Source: Chloroflexota bacterium (GTDB lineage Bacteria; Chloroflexota; Limnocylindria; Limnocylindrales; CSP1-4). From it: a DNA stretch of 18,445 nt. The first letter of the stretch is position 1. Each line of letters opens with the position of its first letter. The DNA is taken from contig JAJYNP010000263.1 of the NCBI GenBank assembly GCA_021786265.1, forward strand, positions 1-18,445, written 5' to 3'. Under the pieces are notes generated by a model. The model saw only the letters and a program-made list of their open reading frames with translations, made no database searches and had not been told where the DNA came from. Of this stretch, positions 7,995 through 18,392 are shown in pieces. Made by a program: the position numbers and the translations under genes.

Positions 7995-8049
7995 GCGCAG
8001 TCGCCGGACCGATCAGGGACCCTCGCCGGGAGGCGAGGGTCTTTCGTTT
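7950..8049 (+). promoter_or_regulatory. Predicted transcription attenuator of the ilv-leu operon
   Basis: Three hairpins follow the Ile/Val/Leu codons. Hairpin 1 is 7950-7966 (GGCTCCC-GGC-GGGAGCC, 7 bp). Hairpin 2 is 7984-7999 (TGCGCC-GCTA-GGCGCA, 6 bp) and contains the leader stop codon. Hairpin 3 is the intrinsic terminator at 8018-8041. The loop and 3' arm of hairpin 1 (7957-7964, GGCGGGAG) can instead pair with the terminator 5' arm (8020-8027, CCCTCGCC): seven of eight positions, one G-U, one mismatch. A ribosome stalled at the Leu/Ile codons near 7935-7946 would cover the 5' arm of hairpin 1, free that segment and favour antitermination. The pairing scheme is derived by hand. Confidence 0.6.
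8018..8049 (+). terminator. Intrinsic terminator in the ilvB leader
   Basis: A perfect 10-bp stem, GACCCTCGCC / GGCGAGGGTC, with loop GGGA is followed by TTTCGTTT. It ends 19 nt before the ilvB ATG and downstream of the operon promoter, so it would block ilvB expression unless prevented from forming. Confidence 0.85.
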
Positions 8050-8068
8050 ATGCAGCGGGAGAGCCAGG

Positions 8069-9904
8069 ATGACGATGACGAGACGGGTCCCGGGACGGCA
8101 CCTGCCGGGCGCCGGCACCCCCGAGGCGAACGCGGTCGAGCATGCCCGCGCCGAGATGCTGCACGTGGCGAAGCCCCGCGGGCGGACCCGCATCGGCGCA
8201 GACGTGGTGTGCGAGGCGCTGCTCCGCCAGGGCGTCGAGGTCTTCTTCGGCTATCCCGGCGGCGTCCTGCTCCCCCTGTACGACGTGCTCGGCGACTACC
8301 CCGCGCTGCGCCACATCCTGGTGCGCCACGAGCAGGGCGCCGCGCATGCGGCGGACGGCTACGCGCGGGCCACCGGGAAGGTCGGCGTGTGCCTTGGCAC
8401 CTCCGGCCCCGGCGCGACCAACCTCGTGACCGGTATCGGGACTGCCATGCTCGATTCGGTGCCGATGGTCGCCATCACCGGGAACGTGGCCGCCGCGCTG
8501 CTCGGCAAGGACGCGTTCCAGGAGATCGACATCACCGGCATCACGCTGCCGATGACCAAGCACAACTACCTCGTGCGCGACGCGGACGAGCTGCCGGCGG
8601 TCTTCGCCGAGGCGTTCCACATCGCCCGCACCGGCCGTCCCGGCCCGGTGCACATCGACATCACCAAGGACGCGCTCCAGCAGGAGACGCAGGCGGCGCA
8701 CCCCGACGAGGAGGCGGTGCTGGCGGCGATCCCGGGCTTCCGCCCCACGATCGAGGGACATCCGCGCCAGCTCCGGGTGGCGGCGAAGCTCATCGACGAG
8801 GCGAGCCGTCCCGTCATCCTGGCCGGCCACGGGATCCTTCTCGCGCATGCCTGGGATCAGCTCCGGGCGTTCGCGGAGCGCACCCAGATCCCCGTCGCCC
8901 ACACGCTCCTCGGCGTCGGGGCGATCGACGAGACGCACCCGCTCTCCTACGGCTACATGGGGATGCACGGCTGGAAACACGTCAACCGCGCCATCCAGTC
9001 GTCCGACCTGCTGATCGCCCTGGGCATGCGCTTCGATGACCGGGTCACCGGCAAGGTGAGCACGTACGCGACCGGCGCGAAGATCGTCCACGTCGACATC
9101 GACCCGGCCGAGGTGGGCAAGAACGTGTCGGTGGACGTGCCCATCGTGGGCGACGTCGGGCGCGTGCTCTCGGCGCTCATCCCGCTCGTCGCCGAGCGCA
9201 ACCCCGAGGACCGCGCCGCGTACTTCGCCGAGCTCGCGGAGTGGCGGCAGGAATCCGAGTCGCGCAGCTGGCACGGATCCGGCGCGTGGCGCGGCGGCCT
9301 CCTCTCGGCGGACTACGTGATCGAGCAGATCGGCGCGGCCACCGACCACGACGCGACGCTGGTCGCGGACGTCGGCCAGAACCAGATGTGGATGGCGCGC
9401 TACGCGGGCTACCGGCGCCCGAACTCCCACATCAGCTCCGGCGGGCTCGGCACGATGGGCTTCGGCCTGCCGGCCGCGATGGGCGCCGCGGTGGGACGTC
9501 CCGACAAGGAGACCTGGGCGATCTGCGGGGACGGCGGGTTCCAGATGACCATGCAGGAGCTGGCCACGCTCGTCCAGGACCACATCCCGGTGAAGATCGC
9601 GGTCCTCGACAACAACAAGCTGGGGATGATCCGCCAGTGGCAGGAGCTGATCTACGCCGGCAACTACCACTCCTCGCACCTGCTCGGCCCCGACTTCCTC
9701 AAGCTCGCCGACGCGTACGGCATCCCCGCCTTCCGTGCCACGACGCCCGACGACGTCCCGCAGGCGATCGCGGCGGCGCGCGCGGTGGACGGCCCGGCCC
9801 TCGTCCACTTCCGCATCGCCGACGAGCAGAACGTCTTCCCCATGATGCCGGCCGGCAAGGGGCTGTCCGACCTGATCGAGGAGTGGGGAGGGGCCGACGA
9901 ATGA
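8069..9904 (+). CDS. ilvB: Acetolactate (acetohydroxyacid) synthase large subunit
   Basis: A 611-residue thiamine-diphosphate enzyme. It condenses pyruvate with pyruvate (valine/leucine branch) or with 2-oxobutyrate (isoleucine branch). The family N-terminal domain begins near residue 41 ([25 protein letters not shown]). The conserved catalytic Glu is E88 in [19 protein letters not shown]. The ThDP/Mg motif runs from GDGGF (487-491) to DNN (514-516). The first ~40 residues are an extension beyond the usual start. ATG 8069 has GGGAGAG 5 nt upstream; a start at the ATG at 8075 is possible. It is the first gene of the operon, directly after the attenuator terminator, and overlaps ilvN by 4 nt (ATGA). 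Confidence 0.97.
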   Translation: MTMTRRVPGRHLPGAGTPEANAVEHARAEMLHVAKPRGRTRIGADVVCEALLRQGVEVFFGYPGGVLLPLYDVLGDYPALRHILVRHEQGAAHAADGYARATGKVGVCLGTSGPGATNLVTGIGTAMLDSVPMVAITGNVAAALLGKDAFQEIDITGITLPMTKHNYLVRDADELPAVFAEAFHIARTGRPGPVHIDITKDALQQETQAAHPDEEAVLAAIPGFRPTIEGHPRQLRVAAKLIDEASRPVILAGHGILLAHAWDQLRAFAERTQIPVAHTLLGVGAIDETHPLSYGYMGMHGWKHVNRAIQSSDLLIALGMRFDDRVTGKVSTYATGAKIVHVDIDPAEVGKNVSVDVPIVGDVGRVLSALIPLVAERNPEDRAAYFAELAEWRQESESRSWHGSGAWRGGLLSADYVIEQIGAATDHDATLVADVGQNQMWMARYAGYRRPNSHISSGGLGTMGFGLPAAMGAAVGRPDKETWAICGDGGFQMTMQELATLVQDHIPVKIAVLDNNKLGMIRQWQELIYAGNYHSSHLLGPDFLKLADAYGIPAFRATTPDDVPQAIAAARAVDGPALVHFRIADEQNVFPMMPAGKGLSDLIEEWGGADE

Positions 9905-10550
9905 GCGATCCGATGACCCGCCGACCCTTCACTGGGACCCACGCGCCCGACCCGGTACCGGCGGCGGCGCCCGCACCGGCGACGGCGCCCGCACCGGCGC
10001 CCGCGGCACCGCCCGGCGTCCGCGCCATTCCCGGGTCCGGGACGGCCCACCGCCACGTGCTGGTGGCCGTGGTCAACAACCGGCCCGGCGTCCTGAACCG
10101 CGTCGCCAACCTCTTCCGGGCCCGCAGCTTCAACATCGAGTCGCTGGCCGTGGGCCACACCGAGCGGCCCGACGTCAGCCGCATGACGATCACGCTCCGC
10201 GGCGACGACGTGGCCGTGGAGCAGGTGGCCAAGCAGCTCTACAAGCTGATCGACGTGCTGAAGGTGCAGGACGTCACGGCCGAGCCGCGCATCGAGCACG
10301 AGCTGGCGCTGATCAAGGTCCGGGCCACCAACAGCACCCGCTCGGAGGTCATCAAGATCGTCGAGCTCTACAAGGGCCGCGTCGTCGACGTCGCGGCCGA
10401 CTCGGTGATCGTGGAGGCGACCGGGACCGAGGACGAGATCGACGCGCTCGTGGCGCTGGTCGGCGGGTTCGGGATCAAGGAGATGGTCCGCACCGGTACC
10501 ACCGTGATGGTGCGCGGACCCCAGGTGGTGGAGTACGAGGGAGTGGCCAA

Positions 10551-10554
<4 letters not shown>
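9901..10554 (+). CDS. ilvN: Acetolactate synthase regulatory small subunit
   Basis: A 217-residue regulatory subunit that activates IlvB and confers feedback inhibition, classically by valine. An ACT domain starts near residue 52 ([21 protein letters not shown]), with the effector-site Asn-Arg-Pro-Gly at about 60-63, and continues through [13 protein letters not shown]. The C-terminal domain (ELALIKVRA... to EMVRTGT) is also present. It is longer than the usual ~160-175 residues because of an N-terminal Pro/Ala linker (residues ~16-40). That linker is encoded partly by a duplicated 17-nt segment (9965-9981 and 9983-9999). A strong Shine-Dalgarno (GGGGAGGGG, 9885-9893) lies 7 nt before ATG 9901. 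It overlaps ilvB and ilvC by 4 nt each. Confidence 0.96.
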
Positions 10555-13272
<2,718 letters not shown>

Positions 13273-13276
<4 letters not shown>

Positions 13277-14412
13277 GCGGCGTCGCGTACCGGATCGCCG
13301 CGATCCCCGGGGACGGCATCGGCCCGGAGGTGGTGGCGGCCGGGCGGCGGGTCCTGGACGCCGTCGCATCGCGGTTCGGGTTCGCGCTGGAGTGGCGGGA
13401 GCTCGTGGTCGGCGGCGCGGCGATCGACGCGTACGGCGTGCCCATCCGCGACGGCGACCTGGACGCGTGCCGGGCGTCGGACGCGGTCTATCTCGGCGCC
13501 GTGGGTGGCCCGCGCTGGGACGACCCCAACGCGGCCGTCCGCCCCGAGCAGGCGCTCTTCGCGCTGCGCGGCGGCCTGGAGCTGTTCGCGAACCTCCGGC
13601 CGGTCGCGGCCGAGCCGTCCCTGGTCGACGCCTCGACGCTGCGCCCGGAGGTGGTCGAGGGCGTCGACGTGCTGATCGTCCGCGAGCTGACCGGCGGCCT
13701 GTACTTCGGCCGCCCGTCGGAGGAGCGGCGCACGCCCGAGGGGCGGGTCGCCGTCGACACGCTCTGGTACACCGAGCACGAGATCCGGCGCGTGGTGCGC
13801 CTGGCGTTCGAGCTCGCGCGGGGGCGCCGACGGCGGCTGACCAGCGTCGACAAGGCCAACGTGCTCGCGTCGAGCCGGCTCTGGAGGAAGGTCGTCGAGG
13901 AGGTGGCGCCGGAGTTCCCGGAGGTGACCTTCGAGCACCGCCTGGTCGACGCGGCGGCAATGATGCTGATCCGCGATCCCGGGGCGTTCGACGTGATCGT
14001 GACCGAGAACCTGTTCGGGGACATCCTGTCCGACGAGGCGGCGATGCTGACCGGGTCGCTGGGCATGCTGCCGTCGGCCTCGGTCGGGTCGCGGCGCACG
14101 GCGCACGGGCTCCACGGCCTGTACGAGCCCATCCACGGATCCGCGCCGGACATCGCGGGGCAGGACAGGGCCAACCCGATCGCGGCGATCCTGTCGGGCG
14201 CGATGCTGCTGCGCTGGTCGCTGGGCCGGGCGGACGCGGCCGGCGCGATCGAGTCGGCCGTGCACTCGGCGCTCCGCGACGGCGTCCGGACCACCGACCT
14301 GGCGCGCGTCGGCTCGGACGACCGGGAGGTCCGCGTGCTCGGGACGCGGGCGTTCGCCGACGAGGTGGTGGCGAGGGTGTCGGCGGGAGCTGTGCTGGAA
14401 CCGGCCCGATGA
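13273..14412 (+). CDS. leuB: 3-isopropylmalate dehydrogenase
   Basis: A 379-residue NAD-dependent beta-decarboxylating dehydrogenase. It oxidises 3-isopropylmalate and, in a CimA pathway, can also act on 3-methylmalate to give 2-oxobutyrate. The N-terminal [11 protein letters not shown] is the family start. The substrate region includes ELFANLRPV and [11 protein letters not shown]. The catalytic Lys is K194 in VDKANVL. Metal ligands D250 and D254 are in [15 protein letters not shown]. The cofactor site [16 protein letters not shown] is intact. GTG 13273 overlaps the leuA stop by 4 nt; its Shine-Dalgarno is weak, so it probably depends on translational coupling. It overlaps cimA by 4 nt. Confidence 0.96.
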
Positions 14413-16112
14413 ACGAGCCCGTCCTCCTCTACGACACCACCCTGCGCGACGGCACCCAGCGCGAGGGGCTCGTCCTCTCGCTGGCCGACAAGCTCAAGAT
14501 CGCCCGGCGGCTGGACGAGGCCGGCTTCCCCTACGTCGAGGGCGGCTGGCCGGGCTCGAACCCGAAGGACGAGGAGTTCTTCGCGCTCGCGCGGGGCGTG
14601 ACCTGGCGGAATGCGAAGCTGGCGGCGTTCGGGTCGACCCGCCACCGATCGAACCGGCCCGAGGACGACCCCAACCTGCGCGCGCTGGTGGAGGCTGCCA
14701 CGCCGGTCGTGACGATCTTCGGCAAGAGCTGGCTGCTCCACGTCACGCAGGTGCTGGGCGCCACGCCGGATGAGAACCTCGCCATGATCGGCGACTCGGT
14801 GGCGTACTGCGCCGCCGCCGGTCGCGAGGTGGTCTACGACGCGGAGCACTTCTTCGACGGCTACAAGGCCGACCGCGACTACGCGCTCGCCACGCTGCGC
14901 GCCGCGTACGCTGCGGGCTCGACGAGCCTGGTCCTGTGCGACACCAACGGCGGCTGCCTCACAGACGAGGTCGGGGCCATCGTGCGTGACGTCATCGCGA
15001 CGCTCGCGCTGCCGGTCACCTGGGGGATCCACGTCCACGACGACGCGGGCCTCGCGGTGGCGAACTCGCTGGCCGCCGTCCAGGCGGGCGCGCGCCAGGT
15101 GCAGGGCACCATCAACGGGTACGGCGAGCGCTGCGGCAACGCCAACATCGTGACCGTCTGGGCCGACCTCGTGCTCAAGCTCGGCCTCGAGACCGCCCCG
15201 TCCGGCTCCGACCTGCGCGGCCTGGCCGAGCTGTCGCACTACGTCGCCGAGGTGGCCAACATCACGCCCGACGGCCACCAGGCGTACGTGGGCGTGAGCG
15301 CGTTCGCCCACAAGGGCGGCGTGCACGGCGCGGCCACGGCCCGGGTTCGCGACGCGTACCAGCACGTGGACCCGGCCGTGGTCGGCAACAAGACGCGGCT
15401 GGTGGTCAGCGAGCTCGGCGGGCGCGTCAACACGCAGTGGCGCGCCGAGGAGCTCGGCCACCGGCTCGAGGGGGTCGTGGACCCGCGCGAGCTGAGCCGG
15501 ATCATCAAGCGGCTGGAGGCCGAGGGCGCGAGCTTCGAGGGGGCCGAGGCCTCCTTCGAGCTGCTGATCCGCCGCCTGCAGCGGGACTACCGGCCACCCT
15601 TCCGGCTGGTCGACTACACGGTGCTGGTGGAGCACCGGGAGGGCCGGGAGCTGCGCGCGGAGGCCACCGTCAAGGTCGAGGTGGAGGGCGAGGTGCTCCA
15701 CACGGCCGCCGACGGGAACGGCCCCGTCAACGCGCTCGACGCCGCGCTCCGCAAGGCGCTCCGGGCGTTCTACCCGCAGCTCGACGGGGTCCATCTCGTG
15801 GACTACAAGGTGCGGATCCTCGACGGCGATTCGGCGACGGCCGCCCGCACGCGGGTCCTCATCGAATCGAGCAGCGAGTCCGACGCGTGGTCCACCGTGG
15901 GTTCGGACACGAACATCATCGCGGCGTCGTTCCAGGCACTGGGGGACTCGCTGGAGTACGCGCTCTGGAAGGGTGGCGCCGAGCTGCGTCGCCGCGACGA
16001 ACGCCACTTCACCACCACGGTGCCGGCCACGGGCCCGGCCAGCCCGGCCAGCGTGGCGTCCGGGGCCGCGACAGCGGTGCCGGCGCCGGCGATCGAAGGA
16101 GGCACGAGATGA
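14409..16112 (+). CDS. cimA: (R)-citramalate synthase
   Basis: A 567-residue LeuA-like enzyme of the citramalate synthase type. It condenses pyruvate and acetyl-CoA to citramalate, giving a threonine-independent route to 2-oxobutyrate and isoleucine. Distinctive are [13 protein letters not shown] (8-20; GTQREG where LeuA has GEQ), [27 protein letters not shown] (H208, H210) and [14 protein letters not shown]-terminal LeuA_dimer domain (~410-530) with GNG at 436-438 and [11 protein letters not shown] would bind the inhibitor, typically isoleucine. A Pro/Ala/Ser-rich tail follows. Homocitrate synthase and LeuA are alternatives, but the signature and the neighbouring leuA favour CimA. ATG 14409 overlaps leuB by 4 nt; Shine-Dalgarno is weak. 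No ilvA is in the window, consistent with this route. Confidence 0.94.
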   Translation: MNEPVLLYDTTLRDGTQREGLVLSLADKLKIARRLDEAGFPYVEGGWPGSNPKDEEFFALARGVTWRNAKLAAFGSTRHRSNRPEDDPNLRALVEAATPVVTIFGKSWLLHVTQVLGATPDENLAMIGDSVAYCAAAGREVVYDAEHFFDGYKADRDYALATLRAAYAAGSTSLVLCDTNGGCLTDEVGAIVRDVIATLALPVTWGIHVHDDAGLAVANSLAAVQAGARQVQGTINGYGERCGNANIVTVWADLVLKLGLETAPSGSDLRGLAELSHYVAEVANITPDGHQAYVGVSAFAHKGGVHGAATARVRDAYQHVDPAVVGNKTRLVVSELGGRVNTQWRAEELGHRLEGVVDPRELSRIIKRLEAEGASFEGAEASFELLIRRLQRDYRPPFRLVDYTVLVEHREGRELRAEATVKVEVEGEVLHTAADGNGPVNALDAALRKALRAFYPQLDGVHLVDYKVRILDGDSATAARTRVLIESSSESDAWSTVGSDTNIIAASFQALGDSLEYALWKGGAELRRRDERHFTTTVPATGPASPASVASGAATAVPAPAIEGGTR

Positions 16113-16630
16113 TCGACGCCACCGCGGGGGGCGCGATCCGCCTGGCCCGCTGGACCTGCTCGACCGGGTCGAACGTGCAGAGCCGCGCGGTCGTCGTCGT
16201 GCAGGCGGGCGAGCGCGTCTGGGAGGCCTCGGCCGAGGGGAACGGCGCCGTCGATGCGCTGTACGAGGCGGTGGACCGCGCGCTGGCCGGCGTGCTCTCC
16301 GGCCACCCGCGGCTGCTGGCGTATCGGGTCACGTCGCTCGGCGAGGGTCCGGATGCCGAGGGGCGGGTCGAGGTGGAGGTGGCGCCGCCAGCGGGCGTGG
16401 AGGGTCCACGCGGCGAGGGGCGCTACCGGGGATCGTGCCAGGGCCCGAACACGATCGCCTGCTCGGTGGAGGCGTACCTGGAGGCGATCAACGCGCTGCT
16501 CGCCGAGGAGCACTGGGCAGGGGCGACCGACGCGGCGCGCGACGTTGGGCGCCGGGTGGGCCGGGCCGCGGCGCCCGCGGTCGAGATCGAGGACATCGAC
16601 CAGGAGCCGTCGCGGTGGTTCGAACGGTGA
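16109..16630 (+). CDS. Stand-alone LeuA-type allosteric (LeuA_dimer) domain protein
   Basis: A 173-residue protein that aligns only with the C-terminal regulatory domain of LeuA and CimA and has no TIM barrel. It shows EASAEGNGAVDALYEAVDRA (GNG at 44-46; compare AEATGNGPVDALYRAVDEA in LeuA) and NTIACSVEAYLEAINALL (compare TNIIESSLEAYVTAANKL). Cysteines lie at 110 and 118. A C-terminal extension of ~35 charged residues follows. The start has the best Shine-Dalgarno of the operon, AAGGAGG (16096-16102), 6 nt before ATG 16109, and overlaps the cimA stop by 4 nt. It could form mixed oligomers with CimA or LeuA and adjust their feedback response, or sense an amino acid independently; both are inference. 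It is not a decayed leftover: the frame is intact and strongly initiated. Confidence 0.88.
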   Translation: MIDATAGGAIRLARWTCSTGSNVQSRAVVVVQAGERVWEASAEGNGAVDALYEAVDRALAGVLSGHPRLLAYRVTSLGEGPDAEGRVEVEVAPPAGVEGPRGEGRYRGSCQGPNTIACSVEAYLEAINALLAEEHWAGATDAARDVGRRVGRAAAPAVEIEDIDQEPSRWFER

Positions 16631-16741
16631 GGGGAGAGGGAGGGGTCCTGCCCGGGGGTGGGGCGCCCTTTCCGCTGCGCCCGGGCGGCACGGCCCACCC
16701 GCGCCGCACAGCCGCACCTCGCGCCGGGCTGAGCAGCGGCC

Positions 16742-17623
16742 GTGGGTGAGGCCCGCCTGCGCGTCGTCTACTCGGGCGAGCCGGGGGCGTTCGCGGAGGA
16801 CGCCGTCCTCGTCGCCTTCGAGCGGCCGACGCCCGTGCCCGTCCCCGGGTTCCGGCAGGTCTTCGAGGCCGTCACCGCCGGCTGCGTACCCGGCGATCCT
16901 CCGGGAGCCGCGCCCGTCGTGGCCGGGGTCGTGCCCATCGAGAACCTGGTGAACGGCACCGTGCGCGAGAACTACGACCTCCTGCTCGAGCACGACCTGG
17001 TGGTGACGGGCGAGGTGGTCGTGCCTGTGCGGCTCTGCCTCGCCGCGCTGCCGGGCCAGTCGATCGCAGAGATCGAGCGTGTCTACTCGCACATCCAGGC
17101 ACTGGGCCAGGCCGAGGCCTTCCTTCGCACCCGACCCTGGACGCTGCTCACGACGTACAACACCGCCGGGGCGGCGAAGATGATCGTCGACCGCGGCGAG
17201 CGCGCGGCCGCGGCGGTCGTCTCCCCCAGGGCCGCCGCGGGGTTCGGGCTGGAGGTCCTGGCCGACGGGATCCAGCAGGTGCCCGACAACCGGACGCGGT
17301 TCCTCGTGGTCGCGCGCCATGGCGACGGGCCCTTCTTCGCGCCCGTATCCAGCGGTGCGCCGGCTCCGATGCGCACCACCATGGTCCTGGCGGTCCGCAA
17401 CGAGCCCGGGTCGCTGCACCGCTGCCTGGGGGTCTTCGCGCGCGCGGGCCTCAACATGAGCAAGCTCGAATCACGGCCCAGCCACGACCGCGCCTGGGAG
17501 TATGTCTTCTGGGTCGACCTGGACGCCGACGAGGCCCAGGCCGGACGTGCCGCGGCCGAGCTCGGCGCGGATGCCGCGATGGTCCGGATCCTGGGCACGT
17601 ACCCGAGGGTGGCGGAAGGGTAA
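16742..17623 (+). CDS. pheA: Prephenate dehydratase
   Basis: A 293-residue monofunctional enzyme that decarboxylates and dehydrates prephenate to phenylpyruvate in phenylalanine synthesis. The catalytic domain has VPIENLVNGTVRENYDLL, the NTAGAAKMI segment and DNRTRFLVV with the conserved Thr-Arg-Phe at 185-187. An ACT domain follows (RNEPGSLHRCLGVFARAGLNM) with the Phe-binding ESRP motif at 243-246, so feedback inhibition by phenylalanine is expected. There is no chorismate mutase domain. GTG 16742 gives the canonical start (VVYSGEPGAFAEDA); the Shine-Dalgarno is weak. It follows the stand-alone regulatory gene after 111 nt that contain no gene, only G-rich sequence with an inverted GCCCGGG pair (16650-16656 / 16679-16685). 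It may be read through from the ilv operon. It converges on the RNHCP gene. Confidence 0.95.
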   Translation: MGEARLRVVYSGEPGAFAEDAVLVAFERPTPVPVPGFRQVFEAVTAGCVPGDPPGAAPVVAGVVPIENLVNGTVRENYDLLLEHDLVVTGEVVVPVRLCLAALPGQSIAEIERVYSHIQALGQAEAFLRTRPWTLLTTYNTAGAAKMIVDRGERAAAAVVSPRAAAGFGLEVLADGIQQVPDNRTRFLVVARHGDGPFFAPVSSGAPAPMRTTMVLAVRNEPGSLHRCLGVFARAGLNMSKLESRPSHDRAWEYVFWVDLDADEAQAGRAAAELGADAAMVRILGTYPRVAEG

Positions 17624-17676
17624 CCGCCGGGCCGGGCTCCCTCGCCCGCATGTGGTCGTCTGCCGATCGCTCGACC

Positions 17677-18018
17677 TCAGATGAGGCCGAGGCGATCGAG
17701 CGGGAACGGCGGCTGCGCGAGCGGCTTGACCGCGAGCCTGACCAGCAGGAGCGGGTTGTCGTCGCCGGCCGTGCGGTTCGCGTGGAGGACGCCGCACCCC
17801 GTGCACCGATGGATGAGGATCCATTCGCCGTCGCCGCGGACGGTGATGGCGATCGGCTCCATCGAGGCGTGGCAGTCGGACACCCGGTCGCCCGGCTCGT
17901 CGTCGACGTGGCGGCTCCACAGGCAGTTCGGACAATGATTGCGATGCGCCGTCCCAGGCGCGATCGCCGGCACATCGAGCCGGCAATGGGCGCAACGGAA
18001 CGACTGGGGCGGTTTCAA
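17677..18018 (-). CDS. RNHCP-domain zinc-ribbon protein
   Basis: A 113-residue small protein carrying the RNHCP motif itself (residues 26-30, HRNHCPNCLWSRHVD). Cysteine pairs are CAHC (9-12), CPNC (29-32) and CTGC (72-75), with a single C49, so one or two zinc-ribbon sites are likely. The family is widespread and its biochemical role is not established. The TTG start at 18018 is chosen because GGGAG (18027-18031) lies 8 nt upstream and the conserved domain begins within 8 residues. A longer frame from ATG 18105 (142 residues) adds an unconserved-looking N-terminus without an obvious Shine-Dalgarno. The gene converges on pheA with 53 nt between stops. Its upstream region carries a separate promoter, short ORF and terminator, suggesting control by premature termination. 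Confidence 0.82.
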   Translation of the reverse strand: MKPPQSFRCAHCRLDVPAIAPGTAHRNHCPNCLWSRHVDDEPGDRVSDCHASMEPIAITVRGDGEWILIHRCTGCGVLHANRTAGDDNPLLLVRLAVKPLAQPPFPLDRLGLI

Positions 18019-18120
18019 CGGAGTGTCTCCCGAGCGATGACCGACCAGCGGCTGGTCGCGTCGCGCCTCGGGATGGGTCACGGAATCGGCTGCGCCCGGC
18101 GGCACGCGCCGCGCAGGGCA

Positions 18121-18148
18121 CGAAAAACGCCGTCCCGTGGGGGACGGC
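18121..18148 (-). terminator. Intrinsic terminator upstream of the RNHCP gene
   Basis: On the minus strand, GCCGTCCC / GGGACGGC forms a perfect 8-bp stem with loop CCAC, followed by GTTTTTCG. The T-run exists only in the minus orientation. It lies between the promoter at 18285-18314 and the RNHCP start, about 100 nt before that gene. A second inverted repeat, TCAGGCAC / GTGCCTGA with an 8-nt loop (18151-18174), sits 2 nt upstream of it. Confidence 0.8.
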
Positions 18149-18176
18149 TCTCAGGCACGCGGTCGTGTGCCTGACG

Positions 18177-18233
18177 TCAGCCGGCGAACCCCCGGAGACG
18201 CGACGCGTGAGCGGCTGCCACCGTGGCTGCCAT
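18177..18233 (-). CDS. Short ORF (18 residues), possible leader peptide for the RNHCP gene
   Basis: ATG 18233 is preceded by a near-perfect Shine-Dalgarno, AAAGGAGG (18244-18251), with 10 nt spacing. It encodes 18 residues, seven of them Ala, ending SRLRGFAG. The stop lies 3 nt before an inverted repeat and about 30 nt before an intrinsic terminator. A promoter lies about 45 nt upstream of the ORF. The arrangement resembles a leader-peptide attenuator. I could not find a convincing antiterminator pairing, so it may instead be an independent tiny gene with its own terminator. Confidence 0.45.
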   Translation of the reverse strand: MAATVAAAHASRLRGFAG

Positions 18234-18284
18234 GCGGCGTTCGCCTCCTTTCGTGCCGGCGGCACTGTCCACCGGCCGGCGCTG

Positions 18285-18314
18285 ACGCTACCGCATCGAC
18301 CGTCCCGGCGTCAA
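18285..18314 (-). promoter_or_regulatory. Promoter for the short ORF / RNHCP transcript
   Basis: On the minus strand, -35 TTGACG (18314-18309) and -10 TAGCGT (18290-18285) are separated by 18 bp. Transcription would start near 18278, about 27 nt before the Shine-Dalgarno of the short ORF. No other promoter-like pair was seen between the terminator and the RNHCP start. Confidence 0.55.
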
Positions 18315-18338
18315 CGCGGTGGCGTCTCCACTGTGGAC

Positions 18339-18380
18339 GGCCAGTGAATCTGTCCGAGCTACGCGGCCAGTGACTTTGTC
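18339..18380. repeat. Paired 16-nt direct repeats, possible insertion-sequence end
   Basis: ggccagtgaatctgtc (18339-18354) and ggccagtgactttgtc (18365-18380) match at 14 of 16 positions with a 26-bp period. They lie just before an ORF that begins at 18393 and runs off the window. Local G+C is visibly lower than in the surrounding genes. Short repeated transposase-binding sites next to an element's terminus are typical of IS21-like and some related DDE elements. The family assignment is a guess because the element is cut off. Confidence 0.4.
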
Positions 18381-18392
18381 ACCCTCGGTGGC

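Noticed and set aside
16650..16685. Intrinsic terminator between the regulatory-domain gene and pheA
   Set aside because: The GCCCGGG inverted pair has a 22-nt loop and no T-run after it, so it is not a convincing terminator.
18121..18180. Thiamine or other known riboswitch upstream of the RNHCP gene
   Set aside because: A CUGAGA string and a terminator are present, but the rest of the thiamine-riboswitch core is missing, and I recognise no other aptamer.
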